Both the position numbers and the translations under genes were made by a program. 64,000 bases of DNA from a bacterium (GTDB taxonomy: Bacteria > Elusimicrobiota > Elusimicrobia > UBA1565 > UBA9628). The notes under the pieces were generated by a model. The model did not search any database. It was given only the letters and a program-made list of their open reading frames with translations, and was not told the DNA's origin. The stretch is from the NCBI GenBank assembly GCA_021799485.1, contig JAJZAK010000003.1, forward strand, positions 45,645-109,644, written 5' to 3'. Below are positions 52,266 to 60,307 of the stretch, one piece after another (position 1 is the first letter of the stretch; each line of letters starts with the position of its first letter).

Positions 52266-52673
52266 TTATTCAGAGCCCCCATCCGCGTCCCGGGGGCGCT
52301 GCTCGAACTCCTTGGCCAGCCGTTTGTGAAGATCGGCGATGTCGAAGGGTTTTTGGATGAAGTCGATGGCTCCGCTCATGGCGGCGACGCCCTTTTCCCG
52401 TTCGGTGTCGCGGCTCGTCATGATGACGATCCGGGGAGCCTTGGGGCCCAATTTCGAGGTGATCTCGTAGGCGACGTGGTAGCCGTCGATGTAGGGCATC
52501 ATCACGTCGAGGAGGGCGACGTCGATTTCGTGGTCGGACAGCGAGATCGCGAGGGCGTCCTTGCCGTTGGTGGCGACAAGGACCTCGTAGCCCTGGTGGC
52601 TCAGGTCGAATTTGAGGAGGTCGAGGAGATCGGGGTCGTCGTCGGCGATGAGAATGCGCTTTCGATCCGCCAT
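52266..52673 (-). CDS. Single-domain response regulator 2
   Basis: 135 residues, receiver domain only: LIADDDPDLLDLL, phosphorylated Asp56 in ALLDVMMPYIDGYH, Thr in IMTSRD, Lys in FIQKPF. Very similar to the neighbouring regulator, so the pair arose by tandem duplication. The first 73 bases overlap the end of dnaE in a different frame; its ATG is at 52673. Confidence 0.92.
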   Translation of the reverse strand: MADRKRILIADDDPDLLDLLKFDLSHQGYEVLVATNGKDALAISLSDHEIDVALLDVMMPYIDGYHVAYEITSKLGPKAPRIVIMTSRDTEREKGVAAMSGAIDFIQKPFDIADLHKRLAKEFEQRPRDADGGSE

Positions 52674-55600
52674 GAATTTTTCCCGAGGAGGGACTCGACG
52701 GATTTTAACAAATTAGGAGTCAGGCGCACGCCTTCTTCGAGATCGAGCCGCAGGCGCTCGCGGCCGATCTCCCGTTCCAAGGCGACCGCGCAGGATCCTG
52801 GGGAGGACTCGAAGAGGGATTTAAGCCTGGCGAAGGCGTCCGGGTCCGGAGCCGCGCCCTCAATGAGAATCCACAGCTTCCTGGCGAAGCGAGACACGGC
52901 CTCGTCGATCTCGCATAGATCCTCGGCGATGAGCTCGGGCGAGGAATCCTCCGCGGCGTTGCGCAGGCTGAGGCGTCCCGAGACCGCTACGATCGCTCCG
53001 CCCTTGAGCCTCTGTCCCAGGCCGGCGGCGTAGGCCTTCGGGAAGACGAGGATCGGCATTTCGCCCGTCGCGTCTTCGATGACGGCGCGCGCCCACGGAG
53101 CCCCGCGGTCCTTCGTCGTCATCCTCTTGATTTGGCGGATGAGGCCGCAGACTCTCACGGGCTCCGAGGCCGCCAGGTCGGAGAGTTCCGAGATAGCGTG
53201 GGTTCGGAGCGCCCTCAGACGGGGCTCGAGCCCGTCGAGGGGATGGCCCGAGAAGTAGACGCCGAGCACCTCCTTTTCCAAATCGAGCATCTCTTTGGCC
53301 TCCAAGGGGCGGTTCGTCTCGCCGTTGGCGGGCTCGGAAGACGACGGCGGCGGGAGTTCGAAGAGAAGCTCCTGGCCGCGGTCAAGATCGGAAAGGGATT
53401 TGCCGGATTTCCCCCAGGAGCTCTCGATGGCCTTGAGCGCCGCGGCTCTCGCGGCCGCGGGCGGCGAGCTCCAGAGTGCGTCGAGGGCGCCGGCCTTGGC
53501 CAGGGACTCGGCGACTTTCTTGTTGATCGCGCGGGGGTCGACGCGGGTTTGGAAATCGGCGTAATCCTTGAAGGGGCCCTTTCGCCGTTCCTCCATGATC
53601 AAGCGGGCCGCTCCCTCCCCGACGTTTTTGACGGCGGAGAGGCCGAAGCGGATGGCGGAGGGCTCCTCGATCGCGAAGGCCGGCTCCGAGCGCTGGACGT
53701 CGGGGGGAAGAACCTGGAGCCCCATGCGCCGAGCCTCGTCGAGGTAGGTCGCGAGCTTGTTTTCCTTTTCCTCGGAGGCGACCGACGAATGGCCGATCTC
53801 CGAGGTGAGGACCGCGCACATGAACTCGAGGGGGTGGTTGGCCTTAAGGTAGGCCGTCTGATAGGCGAGGAGCCCGTAGGCGGCCGAGTGCGAGCGGTTG
53901 AACCCGTAGCCGCCGAATTCCGTCAGTTGGTCGTAGACCTTGTTGGCGAGTTTCTCGGCGATGCCGTTTTTGATGGTGCCCGCGACGAAGGAAGCGCGCA
54001 GCTTCTCGAGTTCGGCGGGTATTTTCTTGCTCATCGCCTTGCGCAGGCCGTCGGCTTGTCCGGGCGTGAATCCCGCGAGGCTCTTCGCGGTCTCCATGAC
54101 CTGCTCCTGGTAGACGAAGCAGCCGAAGGTGTCCTTCAAGATGGGCTCGAGGAGCTTATGGGCATAGGCGACGTGCTTGCGGCCGTGCTTTCGTTCGACG
54201 AAATCGTCGAGCATGCCGGCCTTCATGGGTCCGGGGCGGTAGAGGGCGATGACGGCGACGATGTCTCCGAAGTCCGTGGGCTGGAGCCGCGTCAGAAGGT
54301 CGCGGATGCCGGAGCTGTCGAGCTGGAAGACCGCGAGGGCGTGTCCCTGGCGAAGAAGTTCGAAGGTCTTGGGGTCATCGGCGGGGATCGCGGCGATGTC
54401 GAAGGGCCGGCCCAGGCGGCGGCTGACGAGACGTACGGCATCGTCGATGATCCGCAGGGTGCGCAGGCCCAGAAAATCGACCTTGAGCAAGCCCAGGGCC
54501 CCCAGGCACTCGCCGTCGTACTGCGTCGTCATGGTCTCGGAGCGGCTGGTCCGGGAGAGGGGCGCGTAGCGCACGACGGGATCCTTCGTGATGACCGTTC
54601 CCGCCGCGTGGGTCGAGGAGTGGCGCTTGAGGCCCTCGAGCTTGAGGGAGAGCTCGAGGAGTTTTTTAATTTGGGGGTCGCGGGCGGCCTCCTTGATCTC
54701 GGGGTTGTCCTGGATCGCCTTGGCGAGTTCGGTTCCCGGCGCCGCGGGGATGAGCTTGGCCAGGCGGTCGACGGCCGCGAGCGGCACTCCCAGCACGCGC
54801 CCGACGTCGCGCACGACGAGCCTGGCCGCCATGGCCCCGAACGTGATGATTTGGGCGACGTTCGCCGAGCCGTATTTGCCGCGCACGTACTCGATGACGC
54901 GCTCGCGGCCCGTATCGGAAAGGTCGATGTCGAGATCCGGCATCGCCTTGCGGTCCGGGTTAAGGAAGCGCTCGAAAAGGAGGCGGTGGCGCAGGGGATC
55001 GATGTCGGTGATCCGGAGGGCGTAGGCGACGAGGGCTCCGGCGCCGGAGCCCCGGCCGGGCCCCACGGGGATGCCCTCGCGGCGGGCATAGGCGATGAAG
55101 TCCCAGACGATGAGGAAGTAGCCCGCGAAGCCCATCTTGCGGATGACCGAAAGCTCGAAGTCGAGGCGCTCCTTGTAAGAAGGAGGGATGTTCTCCAGGC
55201 GTTCGGAGAGGCCCTTGAAACAGAGCTGGGCGAGATAGGAATCCTGCGTCTGGCCCTCGGGGACGGAGAATTCCGGGAGCAGGATTCGGCCCATCGGGAT
55301 ATCGAGACGGCAGCGTTCGGCGATGGCGAGCGTGTTCGAGACGGCCTCCGGGGCGAAGGAGAAAAGACGCGACATCTGTTCGGCGGTCTTGAGGTAGAAA
55401 TCGCGGCTTTCAAACTTGAGACGGGACTTGTCCGCGAGCTTGCTTCCCGTCGCGATCGCGACCCTGGCGTCCTGCGCCTCGGCCTCGTCGGCCCGGGCGT
55501 AGTGGCAGTCGTTCGTCGCGACAAGAGGGATGCCGGTCCGGCGGTGGATCTCGAGCAGGGCCTTGGTGGCCTGCTGCTGGGCCGCGATTCCGTGGTCCAT

Positions 55601-56167
55601 GATCTCGAGATAAAAGGAGCCGGGATCGAGCATGTCGCGCAGCGCGACGGCGGCCTTTTCGGCGCCCGCGATGTCTCCCGCGGCGATGAGCTGGCAGACC
55701 TCCGACTTGAGGCAGCCCGAGAGGACGATGAGGCCCTTGGCATGCTTCGCCAGGAGCTCGCGGTCGATGCGCGGGTCGTAATAGTAGCCTTCGGCATAGC
55801 CTTGGGTTCCCAGCTCCATGAGATTCTGGTATCCGTCGTAGTCGCGCGCCAGCACGGTGAGGTGGCAGGTCTCCTTCTGGCTTCCTGATTTCTCGCGTCG
55901 GGAGCCCTTGGCGAAATAAAACTCGCAGCCTACGATGGGGGAGAGGCCCGCATCCTTGCAGCGGCTGTAAAATTCGACGGCGCCGAACATGTTGCCGTGG
56001 TCCGTGAGGGCGACGCCCTTGGCGCCCTCCTGGGCGAGGAGCTTCAAGGCTTCCGAGGGCTTTTTTCCGCTTTTGTCGGAAAGCCGTATCATCCCGTCGA
56101 GCAGGGAATACTCCGAATGGTTGTGCAGGTGGACGAAGCCGGCCTGGGACGCTTTGGAATCGGCCAT
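52601..56167 (-). CDS. dnaE: DNA polymerase III alpha subunit
   Basis: 1188 residues. Replicative polymerase. N-terminal PHP domain (FVHLHNHSEYSLLDGMI), the palm acidic motif MPDLDIDLSD (residues 409-417), the third Asp in KVDFLGLRTL, the fingers/thumb, helix-hairpin-helix and OB-fold C-terminal part. DnaE1-type. The frame has no stop before 52601, so its last about 24 codons overlap the regulator gene; a real 5' end at 56167 (ATG) is clear. It is the first gene of the minus-strand run. Confidence 0.95.
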   Translation of the reverse strand: MADSKASQAGFVHLHNHSEYSLLDGMIRLSDKSGKKPSEALKLLAQEGAKGVALTDHGNMFGAVEFYSRCKDAGLSPIVGCEFYFAKGSRREKSGSQKETCHLTVLARDYDGYQNLMELGTQGYAEGYYYDPRIDRELLAKHAKGLIVLSGCLKSEVCQLIAAGDIAGAEKAAVALRDMLDPGSFYLEIMDHGIAAQQQATKALLEIHRRTGIPLVATNDCHYARADEAEAQDARVAIATGSKLADKSRLKFESRDFYLKTAEQMSRLFSFAPEAVSNTLAIAERCRLDIPMGRILLPEFSVPEGQTQDSYLAQLCFKGLSERLENIPPSYKERLDFELSVIRKMGFAGYFLIVWDFIAYARREGIPVGPGRGSGAGALVAYALRITDIDPLRHRLLFERFLNPDRKAMPDLDIDLSDTGRERVIEYVRGKYGSANVAQIITFGAMAARLVVRDVGRVLGVPLAAVDRLAKLIPAAPGTELAKAIQDNPEIKEAARDPQIKKLLELSLKLEGLKRHSSTHAAGTVITKDPVVRYAPLSRTSRSETMTTQYDGECLGALGLLKVDFLGLRTLRIIDDAVRLVSRRLGRPFDIAAIPADDPKTFELLRQGHALAVFQLDSSGIRDLLTRLQPTDFGDIVAVIALYRPGPMKAGMLDDFVERKHGRKHVAYAHKLLEPILKDTFGCFVYQEQVMETAKSLAGFTPGQADGLRKAMSKKIPAELEKLRASFVAGTIKNGIAEKLANKVYDQLTEFGGYGFNRSHSAAYGLLAYQTAYLKANHPLEFMCAVLTSEIGHSSVASEEKENKLATYLDEARRMGLQVLPPDVQRSEPAFAIEEPSAIRFGLSAVKNVGEGAARLIMEERRKGPFKDYADFQTRVDPRAINKKVAESLAKAGALDALWSSPPAAARAAALKAIESSWGKSGKSLSDLDRGQELLFELPPPSSSEPANGETNRPLEAKEMLDLEKEVLGVYFSGHPLDGLEPRLRALRTHAISELSDLAASEPVRVCGLIRQIKRMTTKDRGAPWARAVIEDATGEMPILVFPKAYAAGLGQRLKGGAIVAVSGRLSLRNAAEDSSPELIAEDLCEIDEAVSRFARKLWILIEGAAPDPDAFARLKSLFESSPGSCAVALEREIGRERLRLDLEEGVRLTPNLLKSVESLLGKNSWRIESAFSSPTTTPISSTSSNST

Positions 56168-56180
56168 GGAACCCTTTTGT

Positions 56181-56186
56181 TATAAT
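56181..56186 (+). promoter_or_regulatory. Possible -10 element, leaderless NUDIX transcript
   Basis: Perfect TATAAT lies 12 bases before the NUDIX ATG at 56199, so transcription would start almost at the start codon. There is no Shine-Dalgarno in the gap. A -35-like TTGGAA at 56154-56159 is 21 bases upstream, longer than usual. The site is in the 31-base gap between divergent dnaE and the NUDIX gene. Confidence 0.4.
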
Positions 56187-56198
56187 CCCCAAACCACC

Positions 56199-56786
56199 AT
56201 GAGCCGTCCGAAGCCCACTCCGAGCCGCGGGCTTCTGGAGAGGCTCATCAAGGAAAACACCGTATACCGCGGCAATTCAGTCGATTTTCGAGCCGACGAA
56301 ATCGTCCTTCCCAACGGGCGCCGGGCGGTGCGCGAATATATGGATCATCCGGGCGCCGCGGCGGTCGTCCCCTTCGTTTCGCCGGAAACGATTGTTCTCG
56401 TGCGCCAATACCGATTCCCCGTGCGCCGCGCGACTCTTGAGATACCGGCCGGAAAGCTCGCGAAGGGCGAGGCTCCCGTCGCCTGCCTGAGACGCGAGTT
56501 GCGCGAGGAGACCGGGTATTCGGCTGGGCGCTTGACGCCGCTCATCGCCTACTGGCCGACCCCCGCCTTCGCCAACGAGGTTCTTCATGTCTACGAGGCC
56601 CGAGACCTACGCGCCGGCAGGCGGCATCCCGATGAGGACGAATTCCTGGAGGTCGTGGCCATGGGGTTCGACAATGCCTTGGGGCTCGTTCTTTCCGGGA
56701 AAATTCGCGACTCCAAGACCGTCATCGGACTTCTGCTGTGCGCCTTGAAGCGCTCGGCAGGCGGTCATTTTACCAAAATAGGATAG
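56199..56786 (+). CDS. NUDIX hydrolase, ADP-ribose pyrophosphatase type
   Basis: 195 residues. NUDIX box complete: GKLAKGEAPVACLRRELREE then TGY, matching GX5EX7REUXEEXGU. VVPFVSPETIVLVRQYRFPV before it and the WPTPAFANEVLHVYEA loop after it are typical of ADP-ribose/sugar-nucleotide hydrolases. Divergent from dnaE; start ATG 56199. Probably leaderless. Confidence 0.9.
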   Translation: MSRPKPTPSRGLLERLIKENTVYRGNSVDFRADEIVLPNGRRAVREYMDHPGAAAVVPFVSPETIVLVRQYRFPVRRATLEIPAGKLAKGEAPVACLRRELREETGYSAGRLTPLIAYWPTPAFANEVLHVYEARDLRAGRRHPDEDEFLEVVAMGFDNALGLVLSGKIRDSKTVIGLLLCALKRSAGGHFTKIG

Positions 56787-56792
56787 AGCGAG

Positions 56793-58853
56793 ATGCGTCC
56801 CGAGGAGATACCGGCATGGGAGCCTTTCCTGAGGAGGGTGCCCCTGTTCGAGGGGATGTCCTCCCAGGACATCGCGCGAATCGCCCTGCGCTTTTCCGTC
56901 GTCTCTCTCCCCAAGGGCTCGACGCTCTTTAAACAGGGGGCGGAGCCGGACGCCCTCTATGTCGTCGCCTCCGGACAGGTCCGGGTGACGCACGACGAGC
57001 TTGGCGGGGAGCGCGTCGCCGCCCGCCTGGGCTACGGCGAGGTTCTCGGGGAGGGAGGGCTCCTGACCGGGGAGCCCCGCAGCATGACCGTCAAGCTCGA
57101 CACGAGCTGCGAATTCCTGAGGCTTTCGCGCCGGGACTTCGAGTCCCTGCTCCGGGACATTCCCGAGATCGCGCTGCATCTTTCGCAGATGCTCACCAAG
57201 CGCCTTGTCGCGATGAACAGGTTGACGGCCCGCCGCTCCGCTCGGGTCAACCGGTTGCTGGCGATTGTCTGCGGGCTGGGCCGCACGGACCGCGTCCTTT
57301 TCGGGCTTCATCTCGCCTTCCAGACGCTCGAGCAGACGCGCCGCCGAGTGTTGATCGTCGATCTCTCCGAGGACTCCGGGGAGATGGCGAAGGCCCTGAA
57401 GCTTCAGGGCAAGCGGATCGGCCGGGAGGATCTTCGCGCTCTCAATACCCGCGATCCTCTCTCGATGCGGGGCTTGGCCGAGCCGCACCCCTCGGGCCTC
57501 TCCATCCTCTCCTTGAGCCCCGACGCCCTGGGCAGCTTCCCCGAGACGGGCATCTTTCTTTTCCTCAACGCGCTGCGCGGCGCCTACGACTTTTCCTTCG
57601 TCCTGATGGGGGCGGGCTTCGGGGGCCTGGAAAAAACGGTCGTCTCCGAGGCGGACGAAGTGTTCCTGGCGGCAAGCGAAGGGGCCCGCCCGCAGTTTCG
57701 GCAGATCGAGGCCGACGTCCTTTCGGCCGGCCTCCGGGAGAACCTCTTCGAGGTCTTCTTGGGCGAGCCCGAGTGGGAGGAGTGGGCTCTCTCCCCAAGC
57801 CTCCCGCGGCAGGTGATCCCGTGGCCGGCGGCGATCCACCGCGCGTTTCTCCAGACGGAAAACGCGTTCGAGGCCATACGCTCGAGCCCGAAAAGCGAAC
57901 AGGGGCTCGGGCGATTGGCCCGGCGCATCGGCGGGCTCAAAGTCGGCCTCGCCATGAGCGCGGGCGCGGCGCTGGGCTACACCTTGATCGGAGTCCTCAA
58001 GGTGTTCAAGCGCGAGGGGATCCCCGTGGACATCCTCGCGGGGACTTCGATGGGGGCCCTGATCGCGGGCTTCGCGGCGAGCGGGATGGAGCCCGAGGAG
58101 ATCGAGCAGGTGGCGCTCGCGATCGACAAGCAGTGGGTCTATAAGAACCTGGGCCTCGACCTCGCTTGGCTGCGCGCGGGCATTTTCAGGGGGGACACCC
58201 TTTTGGCTTTTCTGCGCACGCACCTCGGCACGAAGCGATTCTCGGACCTGGAGGTTCCGTTCGCGTGCGTCGCCTGCGACATCGAGACGGGGGAGGAGGT
58301 CGTCCTGCGGGAAGGAGAGGTGGCCGAGGCCGTGCGCGCGAGCTGCGGGCTGCCCATCTTTTTTCGTTCCCTGAACCTCGGAGGCCGCTTTCTCGTCGAC
58401 GGAGGCCTCGTCAATCCGGTGCCGACGAGCGTGACCTCCGCGTTGGGGGCGGACGTTTTATTGTCCGTGGATCTCACGGTCCCTCCTCCGGAGCGCATCT
58501 TCGCGCGGCTCGAGTCGGAGCGCCAGGCCGCGCGGGCCAAGGGTTCCGGGAGGCTCAAGGAGCTGGGATTTTCCGAGGAGCCGGCGTCCCCGGGCATCAT
58601 CAATGTTTTTTTTCAGATGATTTACACGATGGAGTACGAGATCGCCCAAAAGCGGGCGCATCTGGCGGACGTCAGCATCTGGCCGAACTTGAAGGGATTC
58701 TCTTGGGCGGATCTTCATCGCGCCAAGGAACTCATCGCCGTCGGAGAGCGCGCCGCCGAGGAGCAGGCGGGGAGGATCAAGGCGCTTCTTCCCTACTTTG
58801 CCGACTACTGCCGCATGCCGTTGCGGCTTTTGAGCACGATCGCGAATCCCTGA
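56793..58853 (+). CDS. Cyclic-nucleotide-binding, ParA-like and patatin fusion protein
   Basis: 686 residues. Residues about 10-145 are a cyclic-nucleotide-binding domain (PLFEGMSSQDIARIA, FKQGAEPDALYVVASGQVRV, GEVLGEGGLLTGEPRSMTV). Residues about 152-365 look like a MinD/ParA ATPase that has lost its P-loop Lys: IVCGLGRTDRVLFGLHLAFQ, VLIVDLSEDSGEMAKAL, GLSILSLSPD, YDFSFVLMGAGFGGLEKTVV. Residues about 390-570 are patatin (VGLAMSAGAALGYTLIGVLK, Ser419 in GTSMG, Asp536 in FLVDGGLV). Similar in plan to NTE/RssA lipases that bind cNMP-like ligands, but with an added pseudo-ATPase. ATG has GGATAGAG upstream. Confidence 0.88.
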   Translation: MRPEEIPAWEPFLRRVPLFEGMSSQDIARIALRFSVVSLPKGSTLFKQGAEPDALYVVASGQVRVTHDELGGERVAARLGYGEVLGEGGLLTGEPRSMTVKLDTSCEFLRLSRRDFESLLRDIPEIALHLSQMLTKRLVAMNRLTARRSARVNRLLAIVCGLGRTDRVLFGLHLAFQTLEQTRRRVLIVDLSEDSGEMAKALKLQGKRIGREDLRALNTRDPLSMRGLAEPHPSGLSILSLSPDALGSFPETGIFLFLNALRGAYDFSFVLMGAGFGGLEKTVVSEADEVFLAASEGARPQFRQIEADVLSAGLRENLFEVFLGEPEWEEWALSPSLPRQVIPWPAAIHRAFLQTENAFEAIRSSPKSEQGLGRLARRIGGLKVGLAMSAGAALGYTLIGVLKVFKREGIPVDILAGTSMGALIAGFAASGMEPEEIEQVALAIDKQWVYKNLGLDLAWLRAGIFRGDTLLAFLRTHLGTKRFSDLEVPFACVACDIETGEEVVLREGEVAEAVRASCGLPIFFRSLNLGGRFLVDGGLVNPVPTSVTSALGADVLLSVDLTVPPPERIFARLESERQAARAKGSGRLKELGFSEEPASPGIINVFFQMIYTMEYEIAQKRAHLADVSIWPNLKGFSWADLHRAKELIAVGERAAEEQAGRIKALLPYFADYCRMPLRLLSTIANP

Positions 58854-58879
58854 GGGACGCGCAAGCCGGAGCCAAAAGA

Positions 58880-58885
58880 TATAAT
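58880..58885 (+). promoter_or_regulatory. Possible -10 element of tRNA-Pro
   Basis: TATAAT ends 12 bases before the first base of the tRNA, a good distance for a start at about 58892. No clear -35 is visible. The patatin gene ends 26 bases before it on the same strand. Confidence 0.4.
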
Positions 58886-58897
58886 CATTCCGTCCTG

Positions 58898-58971
58898 CGG
58901 GGCATAGCTCAATTGGCTAGAGCGCCTGGTTTGGGACCAGGAGGTTCTCAGTTCAAGCCTGAGTGCCCCGA
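58898..58971 (+). tRNA. trnP: tRNA-Pro (anticodon UGG)
   Basis: A complete cloverleaf: acceptor CGGGGCA (58898-58904) with TGCCCCG (58964-58970), D stem GCTC/GAGC, anticodon stem CCTGG/CCAGG with loop TTTGGGA giving anticodon TGG, and T arm with GTTCAAG in the loop. The 3' CCA is not encoded, so a CCA-adding enzyme is needed. Adjacent to the decayed locus. Confidence 0.95.
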
Positions 58972-59181
58972 TATTCTCGGCATCTTGCTGTCGCCGTATT
59001 CCAGGAGACCCAGGAGAAGGCGGGCTTGCCCTTCAGCGCTGCTGAAAAAGCGTATCAACGGGGGACAAAACCCGTTGAAGGCGCCGTTCGCGTCCTCGGG
59101 CCGACACGGAGGCGCCGCCGGCGTTTGAGACCCCCGTCGGGAGTCCATGGACGGAACAGAGAAGCTTATGGGCCGGAACGC

Positions 59182-59293
59182 TGTTCGCCGGGCGAACAAT
59201 GCTTGATTTTCAACGCTTTTTCACGGAACATTGTTCGTCCAGCGAACAAAAAGTTCTCCTTATTTTTAAAGGATTGTTCGCCCGGCGAACAAT
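59182..59293. repeat. Three spaced palindromes with TTCG-CGAA cores
   Basis: Palindrome 1 (59182-59198) is TGTTCGCC-G-GGCGAACA. Palindrome 2 (59231-59249) is TTGTTCG, TCCAG, CGAACAA. Palindrome 3 (59273-59293) has arms ATTGTTCGCC and GGCGAACAAT around one C. Centres are about 50 and 43 bases apart. They lie in an AT-richer gene-free gap after tRNA-Pro, before a helix-turn-helix regulator remnant, so they look like operators or hairpins of a lost element. Nothing else is recognised in 58972-59442 except a short CAACGGG/CCCGTTG hairpin near 59056-59077. Confidence 0.7.
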
Positions 59294-59469
59294 GATGCGA
59301 ACAAGAAAAAAACGATTAAAAGCGGCTTTCCCTCGGGAAGAAATAGGTAGGGTGTCACGGGTTTTGAAAGACAAGCAATGCCGAGAAAATCCACTTTCCA
59401 CAGCGCGGCTTAGAGGCCTGTAACCGAGGAGCAACGCCGCGATGGCCCCGAAATGGGCCTTCCCGCTGC

Positions 59470-59592
59470 GGGCTGGGGCGACTGCCGAGCTATGTCGCGA
59501 AGATTGAGAATGGCGAAAGACGGGTAGACTTTATCGAGATTCAAGACTTCGCCAAGCTCTGCAAGAAGCCGCTCGGCTATTTTGGGGCTTAA
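59470..59592 (+). pseudogene. Remnant of XRE-family transcriptional regulator
   Basis: In one frame the plus strand reads GRLPSYVAKIENGERRVDFI then EIQDFAKLCKKPLGYFGA and a stop (59590-59592). This matches the second half of an XRE helix-turn-helix (SYVAKIENGERRLD then an IEFxxIAKALG helix). The first half upstream is degraded and has no start codon. It faces, and nearly touches, the ORF6N-family remnant on the other strand. Confidence 0.6.
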
Positions 59593-59787
59593 GTTCCCAA
59601 CTTGGGCTTTTCGGGGACTACAAAGCCTATCGGCTTGCGCGGCGGGTCCGGCGATAAGCTCCCGCAGCGCCTCGAACACAAGCTTGAACTGTTCGTCATG
59701 CCCTTTGACCCCGCGCGAGAGATCTGCGGCTGCCAGGGCCAAGTCCTTGTGGGCCCGGGCGACTTGCCGCAGTCTGTTGAAGGCACG
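59589..59787 (-). pseudogene. Frameshifted C-terminal remnant of ORF6N-domain family protein
   Basis: One minus frame reads AFNRLRQVARAHKDLALAAA then KGHDEQFKLVFEALRELIAG; the next frame continues PPRKPIGFVVPEKPKLGT and stops at 59589. Together they match the familiar C-terminal tail of ORF6N/KilA-N-like proteins, with a KDL helix, QFKxVFEALREL and PxxPIGF. One extra base near 59647-59650 (GGACCC-G-CCG on the minus strand) separates the frames. The N-terminal domain is missing; the transporter gene stop lies immediately upstream. Confidence 0.7.
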
Positions 59788-59789
59788 CG

Positions 59790-60230
59790 CTAACCGCGGC
59801 TTTGGACGAGCCAGACGGCCGCCATGATCAGGAGGGCGGCGACGGCCTGAGCGGGCCCGAGGGGTCTCGCCTGCAATCCCAGCAGGCCGAAGTGGTCGAG
59901 CAGAAGGGCTCCCGCCAGTTGCCCGGCGACGATCGCCACCATGAGCGCCGTCATCCCGAGGCGCGGCGCGCAAAAGAGAGCGATGGTGACAAAGTAGGCT
60001 CCGATGAAGCCGCCGGAAAGTTGCCAGGGAGGGATCTGGCGCAGGGCCGCGAGCCCGCCGCCGCCGGCGGCCCAGGCCGCGGCCGCGAGGACGGCGGCGC
60101 CGATGGAGAATGAGATAAAGGCCGATTCAAGGACGCCGACGGATTTCCCCAGGGCCGCGTTGATCGGCGGCTGCAAGGAGAAGCACGCTCCGGCTGAGAT
60201 CGCTAGCGCCAGCAGCGTTCCCTTGTTCAT
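59790..60230 (-). CDS. YdcZ-family (DMT superfamily) membrane transporter
   Basis: 146 residues, about five transmembrane helices: LALAISAGACFSLQPPINAA, LGKSVGVLESAFISFSIGAA, GGFIGAYFVTIALFCAPRLG, then MTALMVAIVAGQLAGALLLD and LLIMAAVWLV. DUF606/YdcZ pattern with PPINA and the GAYFVT. Substrate unknown. Strong AGGAGG lies just upstream (60236-60242) of ATG 60230. Confidence 0.88.
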   Translation of the reverse strand: MNKGTLLALAISAGACFSLQPPINAALGKSVGVLESAFISFSIGAAVLAAAAWAAGGGGLAALRQIPPWQLSGGFIGAYFVTIALFCAPRLGMTALMVAIVAGQLAGALLLDHFGLLGLQARPLGPAQAVAALLIMAAVWLVQSRG

Positions 60231-60252
60231 CGATCTCTCCTCCTGAAAACGG

Positions 60253-60286
60253 CCGGGGTCCCTCGTTCGATCACGAGGAACCCCGG
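60253..60286 (-). terminator. Probable intrinsic terminator or hairpin after the protease gene
   Basis: CCGGGGTCCCTCG (60253-60265) and CGAGGAACCCCGG (60274-60286) form a 13-base stem with one mismatch and an 8-base loop. On the minus strand it lies 21 bases after the protease stop and is followed by GGCCGTTTTC, a weak T-run. It separates the protease from the transporter gene, whose ribosome site follows. Confidence 0.55.
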
Positions 60287-60307
60287 GTCTCGATCCGATG
60301 GAGATGG

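Noticed and set aside
53132..55888. A 918-codon plus frame opposite dnaE
   Set aside because: It is antisense to conserved DnaE motifs and has no recognisable domain.
59056..59077. CAACGGG/CCCGTTG hairpin after tRNA-Pro as a terminator
   Set aside because: No T-run and an eight-base loop; kept only as a weak structure.
58898..59790. Attachment repeats of an integrated element at tRNA-Pro
   Set aside because: No second copy of the tRNA 3' end was seen between 58972 and 60300, so integration remains unproved.
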